A DNA stretch of 64,000 bases from Mesorhizobium ciceri biovar biserrulae WSM1271 (GCF_000185905.1 NC_014923.1:1240001-1304000); one strand, 5' to 3'. Numbered from the stretch's first letter, positions 39,118 to 48,946 are shown. Notes: generated by a model not told the origin, from the letters alone. Numbers and translations: made by a program.

Positions 39118-39639
39118 ATGCCAAAGACGAACAAAATCGACCGCGAAACGCTGCCTTACCGACCCTGCGTCGGGCTGATGATCCTCAATGCCGAGGGCCT
39201 GGTCTGGGTCGGGCACCGCATTGCCGAACCGGACAGCGAATTTGCCGGCACGACGCAGCTCTGGCAGATGCCACAAGGCGGCATCGACGAGGGCGAGGAG
39301 CCCCTGCAGGCGGCCGAGCGCGAGCTCTATGAGGAGACCGGCATGCGCGGCGTCTCGCTACTGGCCGAGGCGCCGGACTGGATCAACTATGATTTGCCGG
39401 AGCATCTCGTCGGCATCGCCTTCAAGGGCCGGTATCGCGGCCAGACGCAGAAATGGTTCGCCTTTCGTTTCCACGGCGATGTCAGCGAGATCCAGATCAA
39501 TCCGCCGCCGGGCGGCCACACCGCCGAGTTCGACAAATGGGCATGGCGGCCGATGCAGGACCTTCCCGACCTGATCGTGCCGTTCAAGCGCCATGTCTAT
39601 GAGGATGTGGTGGCGGCGTTCCGGCATCTGGTGCGATAG
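39118..39639 (+). CDS. rppH: RNA pyrophosphohydrolase (Nudix)
   Basis: Removes pyrophosphate from 5' triphosphate mRNA ends, starting decay. 173 residues with N-terminal [40 protein letters not shown] running into the Nudix box core RELYEETG, and [13 protein letters not shown], all as in RppH. It follows the yibQ-type gene with a 30-bp gap. Its TAG stop lies inside an 8-bp microsatellite. Confidence 0.94.
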   Translation: MPKTNKIDRETLPYRPCVGLMILNAEGLVWVGHRIAEPDSEFAGTTQLWQMPQGGIDEGEEPLQAAERELYEETGMRGVSLLAEAPDWINYDLPEHLVGIAFKGRYRGQTQKWFAFRFHGDVSEIQINPPPGGHTAEFDKWAWRPMQDLPDLIVPFKRHVYEDVVAAFRHLVR

Positions 39640-39668
39640 TAGGGGAGTAGGGGAGTAGGGGAGTAGGG
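39638..39668 (+). repeat. 8-bp tandem repeat AGTAGGGG
   Basis: Nearly four units of AGTAGGGG starting within the rppH stop codon. A second, different microsatellite follows 31 bp later. Confidence 0.9.
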
Positions 39669-39699
39669 TTGAATGTTCTGTTGCGGTCCGCGCCAAATT

Positions 39700-39734
39700 C
39701 TACTGACTACTGACTACTGACTACTGACTACTGA
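39700..39734 (+). repeat. 7-bp tandem repeat CTACTGA
   Basis: Five perfect units of CTACTGA plus a partial CTA, 29 bp before the alanine racemase start. Slippage could change spacing to the promoter or the leader of alr. Confidence 0.9.
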
Positions 39735-39763
39735 CTAACCCATCCACCACAAGAACGGTCGCC

Positions 39764-40903
39764 ATGAACGACGCCCTCCAAAAATCGCCGCCAGAAGAGG
39801 TCACCGCCACAAGCGAAGTGGCGGCTGGGGCCATCCTCACCATCGACCTCGGTGCAATCCGTGAAAACTACCGGCGGCTGAAGGCGCGGTTGGGCGATGT
39901 TGCCTGCGCTGGTGTGCTCAAGGCGGACGGCTACGGCCTTGGCGCCGGCCAGGTCGGGGCGGCACTGCTGCGCGAAGGCTGCGATATCTTCTTCGTTGCG
40001 CTTCTGGGCGAAGGCGTCGCCCTGCGCCGCTCGCTTGGGGCCGGCCCTGCCATTTTCGTGTTGAACGGCATTCCGCCCGGTGCCGAGACGGACGCCGTGG
40101 CAGCAAACCTTTGCGCTGTTATCAACAGCCCCGAGCAACTGGCAGCCTGGCGTTCTGCGGCCCGCCGCGCCGGCCGAAAACTGCCGGCCGCGGTCCAGGT
40201 CGACAGCGGCATGTCGCGGCTCGGCATGGCGCCTCGGGATGTGGATCGCATCGCCGCCGATCCGCAGGCTTTCGACGGCATCGACATCCGTTACGTGATG
40301 AGCCATCTGGCCTGCGCCGACGAGCCGGAGCATCCGGCCAATGAGAAGCAGCGGTCGGTGTTCGAGCGGCTGCGCGCAATGTTGCCGAAGGCGCCGGCCT
40401 CGCTGACCAATTCCTCCGGCATCTTTCTTGGGCCGTCCTTTCACTACGATCTCGCCCGCCCCGGTGCCGCCCTCTACGGCATCAATCCGACGCCGCCAAA
40501 GTCCAATCCGATGCTGCCGGTGGTGCGGTTGCAGGCAAAGGTGGCACAGACGCGAAGCGTCGAAAAAGGCGCCGGCGTCGGCTATGGCCACAGCTATCAT
40601 GCGCAAGGCCCGCTCAGGCTGGCGACGATTTCGTTCGGCTACGCTGATGGCTGGCAACGCCGCGCCGCGTCCGCCGCCTGGTTCGAGGGCGTGCGGCTAC
40701 CTTTCGTCGGGCGGGTGTCGATGGATTCGATCATTCTCGACATTTCCGCCCTGCCGGCCGGCAGGCTGCGCGAGGGTGATCTGGTCGAACTGCTCGGTCC
40801 CTCGCAAAGCGTCGATGACGCCGCCGGCCATGCCGGCACCATCGGCTACGAGATCCTGACCAGCCTCGGTCCGCGCTTCCATCGGCGCTATGTCGGCGGT
40901 TGA
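39764..40903 (+). CDS. alr: Alanine racemase
   Basis: Interconverts L- and D-alanine for peptidoglycan; PLP enzyme. 379 residues with the PLP lysine Lys53 in AGVLKADGYGLGAGQ, PAAVQVDSGMSRLGM, the catalytic Tyr region GVGYGHSYHA, and GRVSMDSIILDISALP. It may serve catabolism as well, since DadA is encoded 1.4 kb downstream. No good Shine-Dalgarno is seen (CCACAAGAACGGTCGCC). Confidence 0.95.
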   Translation: MNDALQKSPPEEVTATSEVAAGAILTIDLGAIRENYRRLKARLGDVACAGVLKADGYGLGAGQVGAALLREGCDIFFVALLGEGVALRRSLGAGPAIFVLNGIPPGAETDAVAANLCAVINSPEQLAAWRSAARRAGRKLPAAVQVDSGMSRLGMAPRDVDRIAADPQAFDGIDIRYVMSHLACADEPEHPANEKQRSVFERLRAMLPKAPASLTNSSGIFLGPSFHYDLARPGAALYGINPTPPKSNPMLPVVRLQAKVAQTRSVEKGAGVGYGHSYHAQGPLRLATISFGYADGWQRRAASAAWFEGVRLPFVGRVSMDSIILDISALPAGRLREGDLVELLGPSQSVDDAAGHAGTIGYEILTSLGPRFHRRYVGG

Positions 40904-41177
40904 GCGGTTTGGCCGCGCTTGACAAGCGGACGCCTGTCGGCAAGGCTCCATGCATGAGCAACCCAGCTTATATCAGAACCTTGTTCAGGGTCTGCCCGAT
41001 CGCGGGATCGTAGCCCCGGCGCGGTCGCCTTTTGGCGTCCGTCCGAACCGGGGCATTTCTACCTGACATTATCATTCCCGAGCCAGACAGCTTCGCGGCT
41101 GCCGGTTTTTCATCAAGCCACCGTTTGCGCGGCGGCAGGCGCGCGTCTGTTCGATGCGCCAAGTCATGAGGTTTGCC

Positions 41178-41600
41178 ATGCAACATGCAACAGGATTGCG
41201 TCCACCGAGTCGGCTTCTGGTCACCGATGCCGACCATCTCAGGCTGACGGGCCTGGCGCGGGCGTCGCTCGACCGCGTGCCCGAGACGGCCGAAGAATTG
41301 CTTTCGGAGATGGACCGTGCCGTTGTCACGGCAGCGGCTTCCATGCCGGCCAATGTCGTGCGGATGGGCTCGGCGGTGACAATCCGCAACGATGGCGGCA
41401 ACATCCAGCGCGTCACGCTGGTCTATCCCGGCGAAGCAGACATCAGTGAAAACAGGATCTCGGTGCTGACGCCGATGGGGACGGCGCTCATCGGCGCGAC
41501 CGCTGGGCAGACGGTGTGCTGGAGCAGCCGTGGCGGCCGGGAACTGTCGGCGACCATCGAAGTGGTCGATACGCCGGCCTGCGGGCGGGAGGGGGCCTGA
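41178..41600 (+). CDS. Rnk/GreA-C-terminal-domain protein 1
   Basis: 140 residues from ATG 41178 (GAGG six bases upstream). Short N-terminal helix part (LLVTDADHLRLTGLARASLD), then a GreA/GreB C-terminal-like domain (about 55-135; VRMGSAVTIRNDGGNIQRVT and LVYPGEADISENRISVLTPM). The arrangement matches Rnk, nucleoside diphosphate kinase regulator, which binds RNA polymerase near the secondary channel. A paralogue follows after two bases. Confidence 0.85.
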   Translation: MQHATGLRPPSRLLVTDADHLRLTGLARASLDRVPETAEELLSEMDRAVVTAAASMPANVVRMGSAVTIRNDGGNIQRVTLVYPGEADISENRISVLTPMGTALIGATAGQTVCWSSRGGRELSATIEVVDTPACGREGA

Positions 41601-41602
41601 TC

Positions 41603-42157
41603 ATGGAGACGGTGATGACAGGCGCGAATTTCCAGCTGACGACAAAGGACTTCGCCGTCCTCGAAATCATGTTGGAGCGTCGGCGGGCTTTCGCGGATCC
41701 GATTGTTCCAATGCTTGAAGACAAGCTTTCCAAGGCCGAGGTCGTCGCGATCGATTCGGTCGGATCCGATATCGTGACGCTGAACAGCAGGCTGGTATTC
41801 CGTGTCGATGCCGGCCCCGCCCAGACCCGGACCCTGGTGCAGAACGAGGTGCGCGGCCCGGTCGGCTCCAGCCTGTCGATCATGACAAGGCGGGGGCTTT
41901 GCATGCTCGGCATGGCCGAGGGCCAGACTGCATGGATCGAACAGGCCGACGGCAGGCGGGAGTCGGTCCTGATCGCGACCGTGCTCTACCAGCCGGAGGC
42001 CGCGCGGCGTGCCGTCAGGGAGAAATCCCAGGCCGAGGCGCGACGGCCGCATGGGCTCACCCTCGTCTACAGCGCCGCAGCCGATTGGCGGCCCCTTGGC
42101 GAAAGGGCCGGAATGCGGCAGACAGGGGATGACGACCCCGGTCCTGCGGCGGCGTGA
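41603..42157 (+). CDS. Rnk/GreA-C-terminal-domain protein 2
   Basis: 184 residues from ATG 41603 (GGGAGGGGG upstream), two bases after its paralogue. Same order: helical start (QLTTKDFAVLEIMLERRRAF), then a Gre-like beta domain (about 50-135; IDSVGSDIVTLNSRLVFRVD, GSSLSIMTRRGLCMLGMAEG), plus an extra basic C-terminal tail (about 135-184). The two have diverged strongly. Function is inferred from fold similarity. Confidence 0.78.
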   Translation: METVMTGANFQLTTKDFAVLEIMLERRRAFADPIVPMLEDKLSKAEVVAIDSVGSDIVTLNSRLVFRVDAGPAQTRTLVQNEVRGPVGSSLSIMTRRGLCMLGMAEGQTAWIEQADGRRESVLIATVLYQPEAARRAVREKSQAEARRPHGLTLVYSAAADWRPLGERAGMRQTGDDDPGPAAA

Positions 42158-42169
42158 ACAGGCAACACT

Positions 42170-42213
42170 GCATGATCTCGAAAATCGGCATCGATTTTCG
42201 CCGGGGATCATGC
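42170..42213. repeat. GCATGATC palindromic repeat, copy 1
   Basis: Outer arms GCATGATC / GATCATGC with inner CGAAAATCG / CGATTTTCG. The same layout occurs at 58858-58900. It lies just upstream of dadA and is a common rhizobial intergenic element in my recollection. Confidence 0.75.
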
Positions 42214-42276
42214 GCAAATCGGAATGCGCCGCGTCCAGGCGTCCTCAAGGGCGTGCGACGCGGCAAGGAGTAAACG

Positions 42277-43533
42277 ATGAAGATCATGGTGCTGGGCGGC
42301 GGCGTCATCGGAGTGACCACGGCGTACTTTCTCGCCGAGGCCGGCCACGAGGTGACGGTTCTCGACCGCCAGAAAGGCCCGGCGCTGGAAACCAGCTTCG
42401 CCAATGCCGGCGAAATTTCGCCCGGCTACGCCTCGCCCTGGGCCGGGCCCGGCATTCCGCTGAAGGCGATCAAATGGCTGCTGATGAAGCATGGCCCGCT
42501 GGTGGTGCGGCCGGCCTTCGATCCGCATATGTGGACATGGCTCATCAAGATGCTGCGCAACTGCACGGCCGAGCGCTATGCGATCAACAAGGCGCGCATG
42601 GTGCCGCTGGCCGAATACAGCCGCGATACGCTCAAGGCGCTGCGCGAAGCGACCGGCATCGCCTATGACGAGCGGACCCAGGGCACGCTGCAGCTGTTCC
42701 GGACGCAAAAGCAGCTTGACGGCACCGGCGGCGATGTCGAGGTGCTGAAGAAGTATGGCGTGCCTTACGAGATCCTCGACCAGGACGGTTGCATCGCGGC
42801 TGAGCCTGGCCTTGCCGGGGTGCGCGAAAAGTTCGTCGGCGGCCTCAGGCTGCCGCACGACGAGACCGGCGACTGCAAGATGTTCACCGACAGGCTGGCC
42901 GAGCTTTGCGTGGCGCGCGGCGTCAAGTTCGAGTACGACGTGACGATCTGGCGCGTCATCCGCAGCCGCAACCGCATTGCCAATCTCAGCACCAGCAAGG
43001 GCTGGAAGACCGCCGACGCCTATGTGATGGCGCTGGGCAGTTATTCGGCGGGTTTCATGCGCCGGGTGAAGCGGCCGATCCCGGTTTATCCGGTCAAGGG
43101 CTATTCGATCACCGTGCCGATCAAGGACGCCGCCGCGGCACCGGTGTCGACGGTGATGGACGAGACCTACAAGGTGGCGATCACCCGGCTTGGCGACCGC
43201 ATCCGGGTTGGCGGCACGGCCGAGATTTCCGGTTTCGACCTCAGGCTGCACGAATCGCGGCGGCGCACGCTGGAACACTCGGTCGGCGATCTCTTTCCTG
43301 GCGCCGGCGCGATGCGGGACGCGACGTTCTGGTGCGGGCTGCGGCCGATGACGCCGGATGGCCCGCCGCTGATCGGCCGCACCGAGCTTTCCAATCTCTA
43401 TCTCAACACCGGCCACGGCACGCTCGGCTGGACCATGGCTTGCGGCTCGGGCAAGGTGCTGGCCGACATCATCTCCAACCGGGTGCCTGACATCGACGTC
43501 CGCGACCTCGCGCAGGAGCGCTATCTGCGCTAG
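42277..43533 (+). CDS. dadA: D-amino-acid dehydrogenase small subunit
   Basis: FAD enzyme oxidising D-alanine and other D-amino acids to keto acids, electrons going to the respiratory chain. 418 residues with N-terminal dinucleotide motif [40 protein letters not shown], the DadA-type [12 protein letters not shown], and the C-terminal [20 protein letters not shown]. Together with alr upstream it can channel L-alanine to pyruvate. AAGGAG precedes the ATG. Confidence 0.94.
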   Translation: MKIMVLGGGVIGVTTAYFLAEAGHEVTVLDRQKGPALETSFANAGEISPGYASPWAGPGIPLKAIKWLLMKHGPLVVRPAFDPHMWTWLIKMLRNCTAERYAINKARMVPLAEYSRDTLKALREATGIAYDERTQGTLQLFRTQKQLDGTGGDVEVLKKYGVPYEILDQDGCIAAEPGLAGVREKFVGGLRLPHDETGDCKMFTDRLAELCVARGVKFEYDVTIWRVIRSRNRIANLSTSKGWKTADAYVMALGSYSAGFMRRVKRPIPVYPVKGYSITVPIKDAAAAPVSTVMDETYKVAITRLGDRIRVGGTAEISGFDLRLHESRRRTLEHSVGDLFPGAGAMRDATFWCGLRPMTPDGPPLIGRTELSNLYLNTGHGTLGWTMACGSGKVLADIISNRVPDIDVRDLAQERYLR

Positions 43534-43537
43534 AGAG

Positions 43538-45694
43538 TCAGAACGCCTGCCGGACCCAGTCCTCGTCGAAAAGCAGCCGATACGCCCACGGGATCGTCAC
43601 ATTGGTGGCGACCGGATTGGAGTGGGCGACATAGTCGTCATAGATCGGCTTCATCCTGGTGTAGAAGGCCGGATCGAGCACCATCATGCCGTTCTCACTG
43701 TCGTGGAAGAAGCTGCGGTTGTTGAGATTGACCGACGAGATGGCGACCAGCCTTTCGTCGATCATCATGATCTTGGAATGCAGCACCACGTCAGGCGCCT
43801 TGAACTCGCGGATGTTGATGCGGTCGCCATATTTCTCGACGAACAGCTTGTTGAGCGCGGTGAGGAACTTGCCGCCGATATCGCCCTTGAGATCGATGCG
43901 GCCGACAATGTCGATCCTGACGCCGCGCGCGAGCGCCCGGTCAACAGCCTGGGCAAGCTTGGGCGTCAGGTTGAGGTAGGGATTAACGATCTGGATATGG
44001 TGCTGGGCGGCGTCGACCAACTCGACGAAATAATCCTCCAGCGCATGGCCATCCTCGTAAGGCACCGAAATGAAGTGTCGTGCCGTGCCTGAAGGACGGG
44101 CGCCGTCGGACCGGACCGGAATGGAGAAGGGGCGCGCCAGATTGGTGTCGGCGTCGCGCAGCCACACTGTCGAAAGATGCGCGGCAAGGGTCTCGACCGT
44201 GGCCGGATCGGCGAACTCGATGTCGAAGTCGCTCCAGTTCGAATAGTAGTTCAGCGACAACCCGTCGGTCTTGCCGTATTGCTCAAGGTCTGGATAGCGC
44301 GACAGATCGATCGGCTGGTGGAACAGGAAGCCGTCATGGATGTTGCGGCCGCCGATGATGGCGCGCGACCGCCGTGGATCGTCGGCAAGCGTCGCCAGCA
44401 TCTTGACGTGATGGACCTTGTGCAATTGTGAAATCTGCTCGTCGATCGGCGCGCCCCGGTCCGCCCGCCAGCGATATTCCTGCAGCCCGACATTGGGGAA
44501 TTCGGCCGCCAGCCGATGCAGCATGGCGTCGTCCTTGTCGCGCTCCAGCACGTCGGTGACCAGGATGCGCACCTTGGTGCCGAGGGCTGCATGATGACGG
44601 ATCAGCCGTTCGATGATGCGGCCGGAGAAGTCGGCCTTGAACTCCAGGGATGATAGATAGATCAGCTTCAGTTTTGGGGCCCTGGAGAAGTCGAGCGGCA
44701 GCTCCGGGTCGCCCTTGTCGATGGCGCTGTCGGACAGCGGCGCTCCCATCAGCGCCTCGACCTTGGCGTTGAAGCCATCGCGCGATTTGCGCAGCAGGCG
44801 CGGCTTTCCGATCGGCAAGGCACAGGTCTGCGACAGCCAGCGGCTGGCATAGAAGGCGCGGCTGAGAGGATCGAGGCCGGTGGGGTCGGGCGTCGGGCAA
44901 CGCTCGTAGCGACTGTCGAAAGCGGCAAGCGCCGGATCGGCGGTCTCTTCGCGCCGGATGGTGAGCGGCGCGCCGGCCGGAGCAAGGCTGGAGCGGATTC
45001 TTGTCGCGCAGCGGTTCAGGCCGTCACTTGGAAACAGGCTGACCGTATCGTCCTCGCCGGACAGGCGAAAGCGAAATGCCGTGCCGGTGGCGATGGTGCG
45101 TGAAGCGCCGCCGGCACGGATCGCCAGCGTGCCGTCGCATGTGCCCTCGATGTCGGCCGGTTGCTTGCCGGCCTGGCGCAGCACGATCTCGACGCCGCGC
45201 GCTTGCAGGCCGGAGAAATCGAAGGTCTTGGGCGCCGAAGGCCGCGCCGCTGCATCGATGTAGAGCGTCTGTCGCGACACCCGCCAGCGTCCGTCAAAAT
45301 GACCCTCGCCGCTGTTGGCGTCGGCCGGCGGCAGATGCGTTTCGGCGACCGGCCCGGCCAGTTTTTGCAGCGTCCGGTAGGTCGCCTGGAAATTGCTGTT
45401 GCGGATTTCATAGCGGTCGTGGCCGAAAAGGCCGGTGCCGTTGGCTCGGTCCATGGCGCCAAGCTGATGGCGGGCGAGCAGCGCCAGGAAGCGTTTTTCG
45501 TAGTCGCTGGTGCCGGCGTCGCCGAAAAACTGCGCGGCGGCGATCCGCGGCCCAGCTGTCTCGGCGGAGAGCGCGGGTCGCGCGCAAGCGCTCTGGCCTT
45601 GCAGGAGATCGCAGGCATTGCGGCCAGCGCCGGCACAGCCGGCAAGGACAGCCAGCCCGAACAGAACGACGGCGATGAATGCGCGACCCTTCAC
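43538..45694 (-). CDS. Phospholipase D-like lipoprotein
   Basis: 718 residues. Lipoprotein signal (MKGRAFIAVVLFGLAVLAGC). An N-terminal region of about 300 residues is unlike known PLDs; then two PLD repeats. The first reads HHVKMLATLADD, where the Asp is two residues late for HxKx4D; the second, LHSKIMMID, is perfect. The protein may hydrolyse or transfer phosphatidyl groups in the periplasm, like cardiolipin synthases. The GTG start overlaps the stop of the PLA2-like gene by four bases, so the two are co-translated. Confidence 0.83.
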   Translation of the reverse strand: MKGRAFIAVVLFGLAVLAGCAGAGRNACDLLQGQSACARPALSAETAGPRIAAAQFFGDAGTSDYEKRFLALLARHQLGAMDRANGTGLFGHDRYEIRNSNFQATYRTLQKLAGPVAETHLPPADANSGEGHFDGRWRVSRQTLYIDAAARPSAPKTFDFSGLQARGVEIVLRQAGKQPADIEGTCDGTLAIRAGGASRTIATGTAFRFRLSGEDDTVSLFPSDGLNRCATRIRSSLAPAGAPLTIRREETADPALAAFDSRYERCPTPDPTGLDPLSRAFYASRWLSQTCALPIGKPRLLRKSRDGFNAKVEALMGAPLSDSAIDKGDPELPLDFSRAPKLKLIYLSSLEFKADFSGRIIERLIRHHAALGTKVRILVTDVLERDKDDAMLHRLAAEFPNVGLQEYRWRADRGAPIDEQISQLHKVHHVKMLATLADDPRRSRAIIGGRNIHDGFLFHQPIDLSRYPDLEQYGKTDGLSLNYYSNWSDFDIEFADPATVETLAAHLSTVWLRDADTNLARPFSIPVRSDGARPSGTARHFISVPYEDGHALEDYFVELVDAAQHHIQIVNPYLNLTPKLAQAVDRALARGVRIDIVGRIDLKGDIGGKFLTALNKLFVEKYGDRINIREFKAPDVVLHSKIMMIDERLVAISSVNLNNRSFFHDSENGMMVLDPAFYTRMKPIYDDYVAHSNPVATNVTIPWAYRLLFDEDWVRQAF

Positions 45695-46134
45695 CCGGCC
45701 GCTCCGGTCTTCAGAGCGCTCAATTGCGCCGGATCGCGCGGCGGCATGAAGCCCTGGGGGAAGACCTTGCAGACGGGAATGGCGAAGGTGGCGATCAGCA
45801 GTTCGGCCTCGCCGCGCATCTTGCGCGGCGTTGCGTTGTCGTCACGGATCGCTTTCGCCGAGGCGACCAGGGCGCCGTCGCAGTCGCAATGGTTGTGGCG
45901 GGCGATGTAGCAGGCATCATGCGTCTGGCAGGCCGCGTCGAGGCGGTCGGCCGGTCGGGCCGACAGATCGCCGGTGCGGGTGCCGGGGCCGCAATAATTG
46001 CCGAAGACGAAAGGCGAAGGCCGCGCCATGGCGTAGCGGATCGGTTTGGGCAGTTCGGCCTCCGGAACCTTCGTCCACGGATTGGCGCAAGCGGAAACGA
46101 AAAGCAGCGGCAGGATGGCAAGAACGGCTCGCAT
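45691..46134 (-). CDS. Phospholipase A2-like lipoprotein
   Basis: 147 residues from ATG 46134, chosen because a lipoprotein signal follows at once (MRAVLAILPLLFVSAC). It carries a calcium-loop-like NYCGPG and the PLA2 active-site pattern LDAACQTHDACY (D-x2-C-x2-HD-x-CY), with more cysteines in HNHCDCD. It should cleave an acyl chain from phospholipid in the envelope. It directly precedes the PLD-like gene and overlaps it. Secreted PLA2s are uncommon in bacteria. Confidence 0.8.
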   Translation of the reverse strand: MRAVLAILPLLFVSACANPWTKVPEAELPKPIRYAMARPSPFVFGNYCGPGTRTGDLSARPADRLDAACQTHDACYIARHNHCDCDGALVASAKAIRDDNATPRKMRGEAELLIATFAIPVCKVFPQGFMPPRDPAQLSALKTGAAG

Positions 46135-46305
46135 GTCTATCCGCGCCAGCTTTCTGAAAGGTTTCCCACCCGGCGACCTGCCCGTGGCCGGCGACCGCAC
46201 GCCTGATGCCACACTGGCCGGTTTTGTGGCAAGGAAAAGGCGGCACGGCCAAAGCGTATCGCGTTTGATCGGATTCATGCGATGCGCTTTAGCGTCTTAG
46301 TTTAT

Positions 46306-46349
46306 GCATGTCGTTCGCCCAAAACCGAGATCAGTTTTGGGCGACATGC
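46306..46349. repeat. Palindromic repeat GCATGTCG type
   Basis: GCATGTCGTTCGCCCAAAAC ... GTTTTGGGCGACATGC, a near-perfect dyad that starts one base after the LysR stop (minus strand). It may act as a transcription terminator for that gene. Confidence 0.75.
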
Positions 46350-46350
46350 C

Positions 46351-47232
46351 TCAGACGAACAGGTTCCGCTCCCGCTCCACCATCTTGGTGATGAAGCTGG
46401 CGACGATCTGGACGCGGCGCAGCGGCCTGACCGATTCGTGATAGACCAGCCAGTAGGCGCGGCGGATGGGTGCCACGACATCGACCGGGACGAGTTCCGG
46501 CATCGAGCGGGCGACGAAGGTGTGCAGGATGCCGATGCCGGCGCCCGAGCGCACTGCTTCGGCCTGGCCGAGCGCCGAGGAGATGGCGAAACTGGTGCGC
46601 CAGTCCGCGCTGAATTCGGCCGCGTAGTCGAGCGAAGGGCTGACAATGAGATCCGGCACATAGCCGATAAGGGTGTGCTGGCCGAGTTCGGCCGCTGTTT
46701 TGGGCAGACCATTGGCATCGACATAAGCGCGCGAGGCAAACAGGCCGAGCGAATAGTCGACCAGCTTTCCCGCCACCAGCCGGCCTTCGGTCGGCCGCTC
46801 GACAGTGATGGCGATGTCCGCCTCGCGGCGCGACAGGGAGAAGGAGCGCGGCACCGGCACCAGCTGGATCGTCAACTCGCGGTGCAGGGCGGTCAGCGCG
46901 CCAAGGCGCTTGGCCAGGAAGGCAACGCCAAAACCGTCCGGGGCGCCGATGCGCACCGTGCCGGAAACATCGTCGCCTTCGCCTGATATGGTCGAGCGCG
47001 CGGCGATCATGTCGCCCTCCATGCGCTCGGCAATGTCGAGGAAGCGCTCGCCGGCGGGAGTCAGCTCGCTGCCGGTGGTCAGCCGGCGAAACAGCTTTGT
47101 CCGCAGCGCATCCTCGAGTGCGGCGATGCGGCGTGAGACGGTGGCGTGGTTGAGCTCCAGCCGTTTGGCGGCGCCAAGGATCTGGCCGGCACGCGCCACG
47201 GCAAGGAAGATGCGGACGTCATCCCAGTTCAT
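46351..47232 (-). CDS. LysR-family regulator, probably of mmsA
   Basis: 293 residues: winged helix at the N-terminus (MNWDDVRIFLAVARAGQILG, LNHATVSRRIAALEDALR) and a LysR effector domain. It is divergent from mmsA across 217 bp, the classical arrangement for control of the neighbour plus autoregulation. A weak dyad, GCATTTGCGA / GAATTGATGC (47320-47339), lies between them. It belongs to the same subgroup as the LysR at 12146-13057. Confidence 0.9.
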   Translation of the reverse strand: MNWDDVRIFLAVARAGQILGAAKRLELNHATVSRRIAALEDALRTKLFRRLTTGSELTPAGERFLDIAERMEGDMIAARSTISGEGDDVSGTVRIGAPDGFGVAFLAKRLGALTALHRELTIQLVPVPRSFSLSRREADIAITVERPTEGRLVAGKLVDYSLGLFASRAYVDANGLPKTAAELGQHTLIGYVPDLIVSPSLDYAAEFSADWRTSFAISSALGQAEAVRSGAGIGILHTFVARSMPELVPVDVVAPIRRAYWLVYHESVRPLRRVQIVASFITKMVERERNLFV

Positions 47233-47449
47233 GGGGATGGTCCAGATGACAATCGCTGACGCCGCGTCCTGTGGTGGGAACTCAATCTCTCAATCCCTGC
47301 TGCTATCAGACGGGTCTCCGCATTTGCGAGAATTGATGCTCGTCCGTCAACCGCTATCTACTTTCCGCACAACGGTTGCGTTCTCCGTCGCGTTGCCATC
47401 CGCCGGCCAAAGGCGGACAATGCAGCATCACAAACAAGGGAGAGAAATC

Positions 47450-48946
47450 ATGATCGACTATGGTCATTTCATCGGCGGCAAGCATGTCGCCGGGACCAGC
47501 GGCCGCAAGCAGGATGTCATGCAGCCGATGGATGGCTCCGTGCGCGGCACGGTGGCGCTGGCATCACAGGCGGAACTGCGCGCTGCGGTGGAGAACGCCA
47601 AGGCTGCGCAGCCGAAATGGGCCGCAACCAACCCGCAGCGTCGCGTGCGCGTGCTGATGAAGTTTCTCGAACTGGTCGCCCGCGACTATGACGAACTGGC
47701 CGACATCTTGGCGCGCGAGCACGGCAAGACGATCGCCGACGCCAAGGGCGACATCCAGCGCGGCCTCGAAGTGGTCGAAGTCTGCATCGGCGCGCCGCAC
47801 ATGATGAAGGGTGAATTCACCGACGGCGCCGGCCCCGGCATCGACGTCTATTCGATGCGCCAGCCGCTCGGCGTCGTCGCCGGCATCACGCCGTTCAACT
47901 TCCCGGCAATGATCCCGCTGTGGAAGATCGCGCCGGCCATCGCCTGCGGCAACGCCTTCATCCTGAAGCCGTCGGAGCGCGATCCGGGCGTGCCGATGCG
48001 TATCGCCGAACTGTTCCTCGAAGCTGGCCTGCCGGCGGGCATCCTCAATGTCGTCAACGGCGACAAGGACGTGGTCGACGCCATCCTCGACGATCCCGAC
48101 ATCAAGGCCATCGGCTTTGTCGGCTCGACGCCGATCGCCCACTACATCTATTCGCGCGGCACGGCCGCCGGCAAGCGCGTGCAGTGCTTCGGCGGCGCCA
48201 AGAACCACATGATCATCATGCCCGATGCCGACATGGACCAGACGGTCGACGCGCTGATCGGCGCCGGCTACGGCTCGGCCGGCGAACGCTGCATGGCGAT
48301 CTCGGTTGCCGTCCCGGTCGGCAACGACACCGCCAACCGGCTGATGGAAAAGCTGATCCCGCGCGTCGAAAGCCTGAAGGTCGGTCCTTCGACCGACTCT
48401 TCCGCCGATTTCGGCCCGCTGGTGACGCGCCAAGCCCTGGAGCGGGTCAAGGGCTATGTCGACACCGGCGTCAAGGAAGGCGCCAAGCTGGTGGTCGACG
48501 GCCGCGGCTTCTCCATGCAGGGCTATGAAGACGGCTACTATATGGGCGGCTGCCTGTTCGACAACGTCACCGCGGACATGCGCATCTACAAGGAAGAGAT
48601 CTTTGGGCCGGTGCTGTCGGTTGTGCGCGCGCCGACCTATGAGAGCGCGATCAAGCTCGCCAACGACCATGAGATGGGCAATGGCGTCGCCATCTTCACC
48701 CGTGACGGCGATGCCGCGCGCGACTTCGCAAGCCGTGTCCAGGTCGGCATGGTCGGCATCAATGTGCCGATCCCGGTGCCGATCGCCTACTACACCTTCG
48801 GCGGTTGGAAGGCCTCTTCCTTCGGCGACCTCAACCAGCACGGCCCGGACGCGTTCCGTTTCTACACCAAGACCAAGACGGTGACCTCGCGCTGGCCGTC
48901 CGGGATCAAGGACGGTGCCGAATTCGTCATCCCGACGATGAACTGA
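47450..48946 (+). CDS. mmsA: Methylmalonate-semialdehyde dehydrogenase (CoA-acylating)
   Basis: Converts methylmalonate semialdehyde to propionyl-CoA in valine and thymine catabolism, and malonate semialdehyde to acetyl-CoA in myo-inositol breakdown. 498 residues with QPLGVVAGITPFNFPAMIPL, FVGSTPIAHYIYSRG, CFGGAKNHMIIMPDADMDQT and catalytic Cys281 in AGERCMAIS, the MmsA spelling. ATG 47450 follows GGGAGAG. Its last 48 bp are duplicated downstream. Confidence 0.95.
   Translation: MIDYGHFIGGKHVAGTSGRKQDVMQPMDGSVRGTVALASQAELRAAVENAKAAQPKWAATNPQRRVRVLMKFLELVARDYDELADILAREHGKTIADAKGDIQRGLEVVEVCIGAPHMMKGEFTDGAGPGIDVYSMRQPLGVVAGITPFNFPAMIPLWKIAPAIACGNAFILKPSERDPGVPMRIAELFLEAGLPAGILNVVNGDKDVVDAILDDPDIKAIGFVGSTPIAHYIYSRGTAAGKRVQCFGGAKNHMIIMPDADMDQTVDALIGAGYGSAGERCMAISVAVPVGNDTANRLMEKLIPRVESLKVGPSTDSSADFGPLVTRQALERVKGYVDTGVKEGAKLVVDGRGFSMQGYEDGYYMGGCLFDNVTADMRIYKEEIFGPVLSVVRAPTYESAIKLANDHEMGNGVAIFTRDGDAARDFASRVQVGMVGINVPIPVPIAYYTFGGWKASSFGDLNQHGPDAFRFYTKTKTVTSRWPSGIKDGAEFVIPTMN

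Noticed and set aside
39638-39734. Tandem repeats as a possible CRISPR array
   Set aside because: Units are 7-8 bp with no spacers and no cas genes are in the window.
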